Assembly: GCA_016780605.1 (NCBI GenBank)
Contig: JADHLS010000164.1
Coordinates: forward strand, 1-8,970
DNA: 8,970 bases
Direction of reading: 5' to 3'
Origin: Reyranella sp.
GTDB taxonomy: Bacteria > Pseudomonadota > Alphaproteobacteria > Reyranellales > Reyranellaceae
Within the stretch, counting starts at the first letter, position 1. Each line of letters begins with the position of its first letter. Positions 1 to 6,286 of this stretch are shown piece by piece. The notes beneath the pieces were generated by a model. The model did not search any database and was not told where the DNA came from. It saw only the letters and a program-made list of their open reading frames with translations. The position numbers were made by a program, and so were the translations under genes.

Positions 1-1359
1 CAGGTCGGGCTCGCCGTCATGGATCCGCTGTTCGACTTCGACGACAAGGGTAACATCGTGCCCGTGCTGGCCGAGGGCTACGAGGTGCGCGAGGGCGGCA
101 AGATCTATCTCGTCAAGCTGCGCGAGGGCGTCAAGTTCCACGACGGAACGCCGTTCAACGCCGACGCCGTGGTCTTCAATCTCGAGCGGGTGCGCGATCC
201 CAAGAACGCTTGCCGTTGTCTCGCCAACCTCGACAGCATCGTCGGCGTCAAGGCACTCGATCCGCGCACGGTCGAGTTCACTCTCAATCGTCCCGATGCG
301 GTGTTGCCGGCCATCCTCTCGGACGCGGCCGGCCTGATGATCTCCCCGACCGCGGCCAAGGCCGACGAGAAGTCGATCGCGCAACGTCCCGTCGGCACTG
401 GGCCGTTCGTGATGAAAGAATGGCAGCAGGGCCACAAGATCGTGGTCGAGCGCAATCCTGACTACTGGCGCAAGCAGCAGCCCTATCTCGATCGCGTGGT
501 GTTCCTACCTTTGGCGAATGAAGAGAGCCGCCAGACCTCGCTACTGTCCGGCACGATCGACGCGATGCAGTCGCCCAGCCCCCGCTTCGTCGTGCAAGCG
601 AAAGCCAACAACAAGCTGAAGGTCATGACCGGCGCCGGCTTGGGTACGAACTTCCTGATGATGAACACGCGGACCGCTCCTTTTGACGACGTCCGGGTGC
701 GGCGCGCGGTAGCTCACGCAACCGACCGGCGGCTGTTCATCAAGGCAATCTATCAGGATCAGTATCCAATCGCCGACAGCCTCATCGGACCGGGTATGTG
801 GGCGCACGGGCAAGTCGACAACTTCCCGAAGTACGACGTCGCCAAGGCGCGTTCCCTGCTCAAGGAGTATGGCAAGCCGGTGTCCTTCGTGCTCGGCGTG
901 TCGACGTCCCCCCACAATGCCCTGGCGGCCCAGGCGCTGCAGGAGATGTGGAAGGAGGTCGGGGTCAACGTCGAGATCAAGCAGATCGAGCAGGCGCGTT
1001 TCATCCGCGATTCCATCAATCACTCGTTCCAGATGTCGTTCTTTCGATGGGCGGGTCGTCCCGATCCTGACCTAAACCTCTACAGGGCCTTTCACTCGTC
1101 CTTCGCCAACCAAGTCTCGTCGAACTACACGCAGTTCACCAATCCGCGCATGGACGAGCTCCTGGAGAAGGGGCGCACGACGCTGGATCGGGACCAGCGC
1201 AAGAAGGTCTACGACGAGGCCTCGAGGCTGCTCGCCGACGAAGTGCCCTACCTCTTCCTCTTCTACGCGACCTTCCACATCGTGATGTCGGCCAAGGTGC
1301 ATGCCGGCCCCAACGTAGCCGACGGGGTCATGAGGTTGCACACCGCCTGGGTGGAGTAG
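1..1359 (+). CDS. ABC transporter solute-binding protein, family 5 (peptide/nickel/opine type), 5' partial
   Basis: This is the C-terminal 452 residues of an extracytoplasmic solute-binding protein of family SBP_bac_5 (DppA/OppA/NikA type), which would deliver a ligand to the permeases encoded directly downstream. The frame is open from base 1, so the ATG at 19 is internal; the signal peptide and roughly the first 60-80 residues lie outside the window. Family landmarks include a region resembling LREGVKFHDGTPFNADAVVF (window residues 40-59), a GTGPF motif in a VGTGPFVMKEW context, NPDYW shortly after it, and the late D-D-V-R-V-R-R-A segment typical of the second lobe. The only visible cysteines are a Cys-Arg-Cys pair at window residues 71 and 73, unusual for an exported protein. 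The stop codon abuts the next start with no spacer. Family assignment is secure. The ligand is unknown and need not be a peptide. Confidence 0.95.
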   Translation, partial: QVGLAVMDPLFDFDDKGNIVPVLAEGYEVREGGKIYLVKLREGVKFHDGTPFNADAVVFNLERVRDPKNACRCLANLDSIVGVKALDPRTVEFTLNRPDAVLPAILSDAAGLMISPTAAKADEKSIAQRPVGTGPFVMKEWQQGHKIVVERNPDYWRKQQPYLDRVVFLPLANEESRQTSLLSGTIDAMQSPSPRFVVQAKANNKLKVMTGAGLGTNFLMMNTRTAPFDDVRVRRAVAHATDRRLFIKAIYQDQYPIADSLIGPGMWAHGQVDNFPKYDVAKARSLLKEYGKPVSFVLGVSTSPHNALAAQALQEMWKEVGVNVEIKQIEQARFIRDSINHSFQMSFFRWAGRPDPDLNLYRAFHSSFANQVSSNYTQFTNPRMDELLEKGRTTLDRDQRKKVYDEASRLLADEVPYLFLFYATFHIVMSAKVHAGPNVADGVMRLHTAWVE

Positions 1360-2316
1360 GTGGCGGCGAAGCTGCTGCGCCAGCTCGGAGCGCTGGCGGG
1401 AATTCTTCTGGCGGTTTCGCTGGTCGCGTTCCTGCTGATGAACCTGGCACCGGGTGATCCCGCGCTGGCCATCCTCGGCGAAACGGCCACCGTTGAATCG
1501 ATCGCGGCGATGCGGGCCCGCCTCGGCCTCGACCTGCCGCTGTCGGAACGCTACCTGGATTGGCTCGGCAACGTCCTGCGGGGCGACCTTGGCCAGTCGT
1601 TCCGCGCCAACGAGCCGGTGCTGGGGGCGATCCTGGGACGCTTTCCCGTCACCCTCGAGCTGCTGATCGGCGCCCAGGTCGTGGCGCTGGGGCTTGCTCT
1701 GCCGGTCGGCATCTACACCGCCTATCGTGCGCGCGGCCTTGCCGACCGCAGCGCCCTCGCGGCCGCCCTGGCGCTCATCTCCACGCCGCCCTTCCTGATC
1801 GGCATCATCCTGATCTACGTCTTCGCCCTGCAGATTAACCTGTTTCCGGCGACCGGTTACGTGCCGCTGAGCGAGGGCGTCTGGCGCAACCTGCACACCA
1901 TGCTGCTGCCGATCCTGACACTTGGGCTGTTTGAGTTCCCGCTCTACATGCGGCTGCTGCGCAGCGACATGATCCAGACCTTGCAGCAGAACTTCATATC
2001 CCTGGCCCGTGCCATCGGCCTGCCGCCGTGGCGAATCCTGCTCGGGCATGCGCTACGGCCGTCCTCGTTCAGCCTGATCACCGTCGTCGGCATCAACATG
2101 GGCCGCCTGATCGGCGGCGCGGTGATCGTCGAGGTCCTGTTCGGGTTGCCCGGCATTGGCCAGCTTCTGGTCGACGGCATCTATCAGCGCGAGTACCTCG
2201 TCGTTCAGGGCGTCGTGCTATTCGTCGGCGTGTTCTTCGTGCTGATCAATTTCGCCGTCGACGTCCTTTACGTCATGCTGGATCCGAGGGTAAGAATTGA
2301 CCACGCAAGCCGCTGA
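1360..2316 (+). CDS. ABC transporter permease, DppB/OppB type
   Basis: This is an inner-membrane permease of the binding-protein-dependent (BPD_transp_1) family, forming half of the translocation pore with the next gene product. It has 318 residues, the usual length. It begins with a hydrophobic segment (about 10-30) ending in NLAPGDP, a DppB hallmark. Further hydrophobic segments lie near 98-120, 133-157, 178-200, 235-260 and 280-305. The EAA loop that docks onto the ATPase is at 216-234 (ARAIGLPPWRILLGHALRP), followed by FGLPGIGQLL (261-270) and a C-terminal LDPRVR. The start is GTG, placed immediately after the upstream TAG stop. A GGAG lies only three bases before it, closer than ideal, so translation probably relies on coupling to the binding-protein gene. 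The N-terminal sequence matches the family well, which supports this start. Confidence 0.96.
   Translation: MAAKLLRQLGALAGILLAVSLVAFLLMNLAPGDPALAILGETATVESIAAMRARLGLDLPLSERYLDWLGNVLRGDLGQSFRANEPVLGAILGRFPVTLELLIGAQVVALGLALPVGIYTAYRARGLADRSALAAALALISTPPFLIGIILIYVFALQINLFPATGYVPLSEGVWRNLHTMLLPILTLGLFEFPLYMRLLRSDMIQTLQQNFISLARAIGLPPWRILLGHALRPSSFSLITVVGINMGRLIGGAVIVEVLFGLPGIGQLLVDGIYQREYLVVQGVVLFVGVFFVLINFAVDVLYVMLDPRVRIDHASR
2286..2290 (+). promoter_or_regulatory. Ribosome binding site for the DppC-type permease
   Basis: GAGGG lies six bases before a TTG codon at 2297, inside the end of the upstream permease gene. It supports the TTG as the true start despite the 20-base overlap between the two genes. 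Confidence 0.65.
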
Positions 2317-3163
2317 AACGCCGGTTGCTGCGCCGGCGGCCGTCCGGCGCTCCCGCCTGTCCTTGTCCGTGTCGCTGCCCGTGCTCTGGCTGGGCGCCGC
2401 CGCGCTGGCGACGATCTTCTCCGCCTACCTGCCGATGCCGGACCCGTTCCGCCAGTCCCTGTTGCGTACGCTGCAGTCACCGTCGCCGACGAACCTCTTC
2501 GGCACCGATTCGCTGGGTCGCGACGTGCTCGCCCGCTCGATCCTGGGATTGCGCGTCTCGCTCGTCGTCGGCCTGGGCTCGGTGCTGTTCGGGTTCGCGT
2601 TGGGCGGCGCGCTCGGCCTCGTGTCCGGCTTTTTCCGCGGGCGAGTCGATTTCTGGATCTCCGCGGCGATGACCCTGATCCTGTCGTTCCCGCCGCTGGT
2701 GCTCGCCATCGCCATCATGTCCTACGCGGGGCCGTCCCTGGGCCTGGTGATCTTCACGCTCGGGCTGCTGTTCGTGCCGGCCTTCGCGCGCATCACCCGG
2801 GCCAACACGCTGAGCCTGGCCGACCGCGAGTTCGTGCTGGCGGCCCGTGCCATGGGCATGCGGAACGGCCGAATCCTGCTGCAGGAGATCCTGCCTAATC
2901 TCGTGGCGCCGCTGATCGCCTACGGCATGCTGATGGTGGCGGTCGCGATCATCGGCGAGGCGGCGCTGAGTTTTCTTGGCCTCAGCGTTCCGCCGCCGCA
3001 GCCGACTCTGGGCGGAATGGTGGCGGCCGAGCGGGCCAACCTGCTCGACGCGCCGTGGGCCGTGTTCGGGCCGTCGCTTTTCCTCTTCCTCACCGTGCTG
3101 TCGCTCAACGTAGCGGGCGATCAGCTTCAGCGTCGCATCGATCAGCGCGAGGCGGCGCTTTGA
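2297..3163 (+). CDS. ABC transporter permease, DppC/OppC type
   Basis: This is the second membrane subunit of the importer, pairing with the DppB-type protein. It has 288 residues, normal for the family. After a short polar N-terminus (to about residue 20) there is a first hydrophobic segment (about 22-44), then the family-specific FGTDSLGRDVLAR (68-80). Several further membrane segments follow, and the EAA loop contacting the ATPases is at 182-201 (AARAMGMRNGRILLQEILPN). The late signature EAALSFLGLSVPPPQPTLGG (221-240) is typical of DppC. The TTG start overlaps the preceding gene by 20 bases and has a GAGGG ribosome site six bases upstream. The stop overlaps the start of the next gene in a TTGA arrangement. 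The fold and role are clear; the transported substrate is not. Confidence 0.96.
   Translation: MTTQAAETPVAAPAAVRRSRLSLSVSLPVLWLGAAALATIFSAYLPMPDPFRQSLLRTLQSPSPTNLFGTDSLGRDVLARSILGLRVSLVVGLGSVLFGFALGGALGLVSGFFRGRVDFWISAAMTLILSFPPLVLAIAIMSYAGPSLGLVIFTLGLLFVPAFARITRANTLSLADREFVLAARAMGMRNGRILLQEILPNLVAPLIAYGMLMVAVAIIGEAALSFLGLSVPPPQPTLGGMVAAERANLLDAPWAVFGPSLFLFLTVLSLNVAGDQLQRRIDQREAAL
3149..3152 (+). promoter_or_regulatory. Ribosome binding site deciding the DppD-type start
   Basis: GAGG sits seven bases before a TTG at 3160 that overlaps the permease stop as TTGA. The reading frame is open further upstream (from 3055), but that stretch lies inside the permease gene and encodes an unrelated Arg/Ser-rich sequence. 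TTG 3160 is therefore the supported start. Confidence 0.65.
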
Positions 3164-4149
3164 CCGCCGGCGCGCTGCTCTCGATCCGCGGTCTCAAGAG
3201 CTACCTCCGCACGCCACGCGGGCTGGTGCGGGCGGTCGACGGTGTTTCCGTCGATCTCGCCGCCGGACGCACGCTCGGCCTGGTAGGCGAGTCCGGCTGC
3301 GGCAAGTCGATCCTCGCCCGGTCGATCATGGGCCTGATCGCCGACGCGGTCCTCGACAAGGCGGGCGGGCAGATACTGTTCGACGGGCGCGACCTGCGCG
3401 GCCTGTCGGAAAAGGAGATGCGGCGGCTGCGCGGCCGGGAGATCGCCATGATCTTCCAGGATCCGATGACGTCGCTCAATCCGGTGATGCGAGTGGGCGA
3501 CCAGATCGGCCAGGTGCTCCGCCTGCACTTCGGCTCGAGCAAGGCCGAAGCGCAACGCCGTGCTGTCGAGCTGTTGGCCTCCGTCGGCATTCCCTCGCCC
3601 GAGCGGCGGGCGCGGTCGTTCCCCCATGAGCTGTCGGGCGGCATGCGCCAGCGCGTCATGATCGCCATCGCGCTTGCCTGCGATCCCAAGCTCCTGATTG
3701 CCGACGAGCCGACGACGGCGCTCGACGTCACCGTGCAGGCGCAGATTCTGCGATTGCTGCGCGAGCAGCGGGAAAAGCGCGGCATGGCCCTGATCCTCAT
3801 CACCCACAATCTCGGCGTCGTGGCGGGAGTCGCCGACGAAGTCGCTGTCATGTATGCCGGGCGCATCGTCGAGCACGGCCAGACCGCCGACTTGCTGAGG
3901 GCGCCCCGCATGCCCTATACGGCGGCGCTGATGCAGTCGGCGCCGCGCCTCGCCGACCCGCCGCATACGCGACTGCAGGCCATCCAGGGGCGGCCGCCCA
4001 TGCTGATCGATCCGCCGGCGGGCTGCCGCTTCGCGCCGCGCTGCACGCGCGCCGCCGAGATTTGTCGTCGCGAGCCGGCCGAGACCACGGAAGCGTCGGG
4101 CGAGCGCCGCTGGACCTGCTGGCGTCCGCTTGAGGTCGGCCATGCCTGA
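3160..4149 (+). CDS. ABC transporter ATP-binding protein, DppD/OppD type
   Basis: This is one of the two cytoplasmic ATPases driving the importer. From the TTG at 3160 it has 329 residues. All catalytic elements are intact: Walker A GESGCGKS (43-50), Q-loop FQDPMTSLNP (99-108), signature LSGGMRQR (158-165), Walker B LLIADEP (178-184), D-loop TTALD (185-189) and the switch histidine in ITHN (His216). The C-terminal oligopeptide-transporter extension contains PPAGCRFAPRC and four cysteines at 289, 295, 302 and 320. In some Dpp/Opp ATPases a [4Fe-4S] cluster has been reported in this region, so a cluster here is plausible but inferred. The start overlaps the upstream stop by four bases (TTGA), and the end overlaps the next ATPase gene by eight. 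A longer start at 3055 is possible in principle but would add a non-homologous leader. Confidence 0.96.
   Translation: MTAGALLSIRGLKSYLRTPRGLVRAVDGVSVDLAAGRTLGLVGESGCGKSILARSIMGLIADAVLDKAGGQILFDGRDLRGLSEKEMRRLRGREIAMIFQDPMTSLNPVMRVGDQIGQVLRLHFGSSKAEAQRRAVELLASVGIPSPERRARSFPHELSGGMRQRVMIAIALACDPKLLIADEPTTALDVTVQAQILRLLREQREKRGMALILITHNLGVVAGVADEVAVMYAGRIVEHGQTADLLRAPRMPYTAALMQSAPRLADPPHTRLQAIQGRPPMLIDPPAGCRFAPRCTRAAEICRREPAETTEASGERRWTCWRPLEVGHA
4132..4136 (+). promoter_or_regulatory. Ribosome binding site deciding the DppF-type start
   Basis: GAGGT ends five bases before the ATG at 4142, within the end of the preceding ATPase gene. An in-frame TTG at 4130 overlaps this site and has no comparable site of its own, so the ATG is preferred. 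Confidence 0.65.
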
Positions 4150-5137
4150 TCAGACACTCTCTTCGGTCGCGCCGCAGAGCGACGCGACGGTGCTGGAGGT
4201 GCAGGATCTCACCAAGACGTTCGCGCTGGCCGGCGGTCAGCGGTTGCAGGCGGTCGCCGGCATCAGCTTCCAGATCGCTGCGGGCGAGACCTTGGGTCTG
4301 GTGGGCGAGTCGGGCTGCGGCAAGACCACGGTCGGCCGCGCCCTGATGGCCCTGCCGCCGCCCTCCTCGGGGGAGGTGATCCTTGAAGGTACGCCCCTCT
4401 CACGCCTCTCGGCCGCCGAGCTGCGCGCCATACGCCCGAGGATGCAGATGGTGTTTCAGGATCCCATTTCGTCACTCAACCCCAAGCGAACCATCGCCGA
4501 TATCGTGGCGGCTCCGCTCGTCGTCGCGGGCGGCTTGAACCGGCGGCAGCGCGATGAACGCGTCCGCGAGATGCTCGATGCGGTAGGGCTTGATCCGGGG
4601 ACAGTCTGGGACCGCCGGCCGCACGAATTGTCGGGCGGGCAATGTCAGCGCGTGAGCGTCGCCCGCGCGCTCATCCTAAACCCCCGCCTTCTTGTCTGCG
4701 ACGAGCCGGTCTCGTCGCTCGACGTCTCGGTGCAAGCCCAGATCCTGAACCTTCTGGAGGACGCCAAGGCTCGTTTCGGCCTGACCATGCTGTTCATCGC
4801 CCACGATCTGGCGGTGGTGAAGAACATCAGCGACCGGGTCGCCGTCATGTACCTGGGCAAGATCTGCGAGGTCGCGCCGGCCGCCCGGCTCTACAGCCAA
4901 GCCGCTCATCCCTACACCGTGGCGCTGCTGGCCTCGGTGCCCGATCCCGGCACCGACTTCGGCCGGCGCTTCGCGCGGGTGATCGAGGGTGAGATCCCGT
5001 CGCCCCTCGATCCGCCGTCGGGCTGCCGTTTCCGTACGCGCTGCCCTAAGGCGACGGCGCAATGTGCCGTCGAGGAGCCGCGGTTGCGCCCGGCGGGCGA
5101 GAACCACGTGGTAGCCTGCCATCACCCCGAGCATTGA
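4142..5137 (+). CDS. ABC transporter ATP-binding protein, DppF/OppF type
   Basis: This is the second ATPase of the importer, expected to form a heterodimer with the DppD-type protein. It has 331 residues from ATG 4142. It shows Walker A GESGCGKT (55-62), Q-loop FQDPISSLNP (105-114), signature LSGGQCQR (163-170), Walker B LLVCDEP (183-189), D-loop SSLD (191-194) and switch His221 in AHDL. The signature has Cys168 where DppF proteins usually carry Arg or another polar residue; Cys186 precedes the Walker B Asp-Glu. The C-terminal extension carries cysteines at 295, 301, 308 and 326, with exactly the spacing seen in the partner ATPase. It is the last gene of the importer operon, ending 25 bases from a convergent gene. 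The hydrophilic first 18 residues are poorly conserved, so the exact start is slightly less certain than the family. Confidence 0.96.
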   Translation: MPDQTLSSVAPQSDATVLEVQDLTKTFALAGGQRLQAVAGISFQIAAGETLGLVGESGCGKTTVGRALMALPPPSSGEVILEGTPLSRLSAAELRAIRPRMQMVFQDPISSLNPKRTIADIVAAPLVVAGGLNRRQRDERVREMLDAVGLDPGTVWDRRPHELSGGQCQRVSVARALILNPRLLVCDEPVSSLDVSVQAQILNLLEDAKARFGLTMLFIAHDLAVVKNISDRVAVMYLGKICEVAPAARLYSQAAHPYTVALLASVPDPGTDFGRRFARVIEGEIPSPLDPPSGCRFRTRCPKATAQCAVEEPRLRPAGENHVVACHHPEH

Positions 5138-5162
5138 TCGGAGATCAGGCCGGTCGCGGCGG
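5138..5162. other. 25-base convergent intergenic gap
   Basis: This is the only spacer between the plus-strand importer operon and the minus-strand oxygenase genes. It holds a weak GATC-GGA-GATC inverted repeat that begins inside the stop region, but no stable GC-rich stem and no T-run on either strand. A clear intrinsic terminator is not visible, so termination may be Rho-dependent or occur within the opposing genes. Confidence 0.5.
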
Positions 5163-6212
5163 TCACAGCAGGGGCAGTATCTCCCCGATGAACAGGCCGA
5201 GATCTTCCTCGTAGTCGTAGAAGGTGAACAAGAGGCCGTCGAGCCCGGTCGCAAAGTAGGTGCGCAGATCGGCGGCGATCTCCTCGGGCGAGCCGATGAA
5301 GGCCCGGGTTCCCAGCGACAGGACGATGCTCTTCAACTCCTCAGGGTCTTCGTGCGACGGTCCCCAACCGCGCTGCCGTCCCATGTTGCGAGCGGCTTCC
5401 AGGTCGCCAGCCTCCAGGATGGCGTCGCGCGCGCGCAAGGCGTCCTCGCGCGTGCGGCGCGGCAGGACGAACCCGTAGGACAGGACCTTGACGCGCCTGC
5501 CGAGCCGCGCCGCATCGGACTTCAGCGCCTGCACGCGCGAGCGCAAGACATCGGTGGCTTGGGGAAGCTGGATGAACAGCCAATCGGCCTCGCGGATGAC
5601 GAGCTCGCGGCTTTCGGCTGACTCCCCGGCCTTCGAGATCGTTGGAAACGGCACGGGCTTTGGCCGCAGATAGCCATTGCGAGCCTGGAAATGCGTGCCG
5701 TCGAACGTGAAATCGTCCTCGGTCCAGGCAAGTTTCAGCAGCCGCAGCCATTCCGTGTTGTACTGCAGCCGCTCGGCCGGGGGCCGCGGGGTCACGCCGA
5801 ACATCGCGAAATCCGACTGGACCCATCCCGACACGACGTTGATTCCGCAGCGTCCGCCGCTGATACGGTTGGCGTCGTTGACCATGCGGGCAGCGAGAAG
5901 CGGGTGAAAGACAAAGGTATGGACCGTGGGAAAAAGCAGCACCCGGTTCGTGACTGCGGCAAGCGCCGTGATGAAGGTCATGGACTCCAGCCGCAGGCCC
6001 TGGAAGTCCATGCGGCCGCCGAGCGTGGACCACCTGGCACCGGCCAGGAGAAAGTCGAACCCTGCGGCTTCCGCTCGAAGGGCGACGGCCCGGTTGTACT
6101 CCCAGGTCGGCACGGTCGAGCGCGGATGAGTGCTGATCGAGAACGCGCCGGACCCGGTCGGCATGAAAACGCCCAGCATGGGGCGGGCGGTTGGGGCTGT
6201 CTCGATGGTCAT
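5163..6212 (-). CDS. LLM class flavin-dependent monooxygenase, RutA-like
   Basis: This is a 349-residue member of the bacterial luciferase-like (LLM) family: TIM-barrel enzymes that use reduced FMN, supplied by a separate reductase, and O2 to oxidise small organic substrates. Family landmarks are LGVFMPTGSG (13-22), ISTH (26-29), ESMTFITALAAVTNRV (76-91), GRCGINVVSGW (120-130), ERLQYNTEW (147-155), FDGTHF (170-175) and a C-terminal GSPEEIAADLRTY (307-319). The ISTH segment and the ending GLDGLLFTFYDYEED recall RutA, the pyrimidine monooxygenase that opens uracil. SfnG (dimethylsulfone monooxygenase) and SsuD (alkanesulfonate monooxygenase) are related alternatives. No other rut genes are adjacent, so uracil as substrate is not supported. 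The ATG has an upstream GGGGA eight bases away. It lies 74 bases downstream of, and on the same strand as, the NtaA-type gene, so co-transcription is likely. The LLM class is secure; the RutA subgroup is tentative. Confidence 0.93.
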   Translation of the reverse strand: MTIETAPTARPMLGVFMPTGSGAFSISTHPRSTVPTWEYNRAVALRAEAAGFDFLLAGARWSTLGGRMDFQGLRLESMTFITALAAVTNRVLLFPTVHTFVFHPLLAARMVNDANRISGGRCGINVVSGWVQSDFAMFGVTPRPPAERLQYNTEWLRLLKLAWTEDDFTFDGTHFQARNGYLRPKPVPFPTISKAGESAESRELVIREADWLFIQLPQATDVLRSRVQALKSDAARLGRRVKVLSYGFVLPRRTREDALRARDAILEAGDLEAARNMGRQRGWGPSHEDPEELKSIVLSLGTRAFIGSPEEIAADLRTYFATGLDGLLFTFYDYEEDLGLFIGEILPLL

Positions 6213-6286
6213 ATAGTCGGTCCCCGCGGCATAATCCGTGACGAACGTGAAGGGTGCCCGACGGCGGGATCGGCGTCGCGTGCCGC
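6213..6286 (-). other. 74-base spacer between the two LLM genes, with ribosome binding site
   Basis: On the minus strand this holds GGGGA (6221-6225) eight bases before the RutA-like ATG. A weak inverted repeat (6259-6263 with 6274-6278, 10-base loop) has no T-run and is not a convincing terminator. No recognisable promoter boxes were seen, which fits read-through from the upstream oxygenase genes. Confidence 0.45.

Noticed and set aside
1072..2049. Long antisense open frame (325 residues) across the permease B gene
   Set aside because: Composition is Gln/Arg/Asp-rich with no domain; it mirrors the GC-rich codon pattern of the real gene on the other strand, which has complete family motifs.
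3142..4143. Long antisense open frame (333 residues) across the first ATPase gene
   Set aside because: Low-complexity Arg/Ala/Gln-rich translation opposite an intact ABC ATPase; typical GC-driven shadow.
5136..5146. GATC-GGA-GATC as a bidirectional terminator or regulatory palindrome
   Set aside because: A four-base stem using self-complementary GATC is expected by chance and too weak to act as a terminator.
6259..6278. Possible hairpin terminator between the two LLM genes
   Set aside because: Stem is only five base pairs with a ten-base loop and no following T-run.
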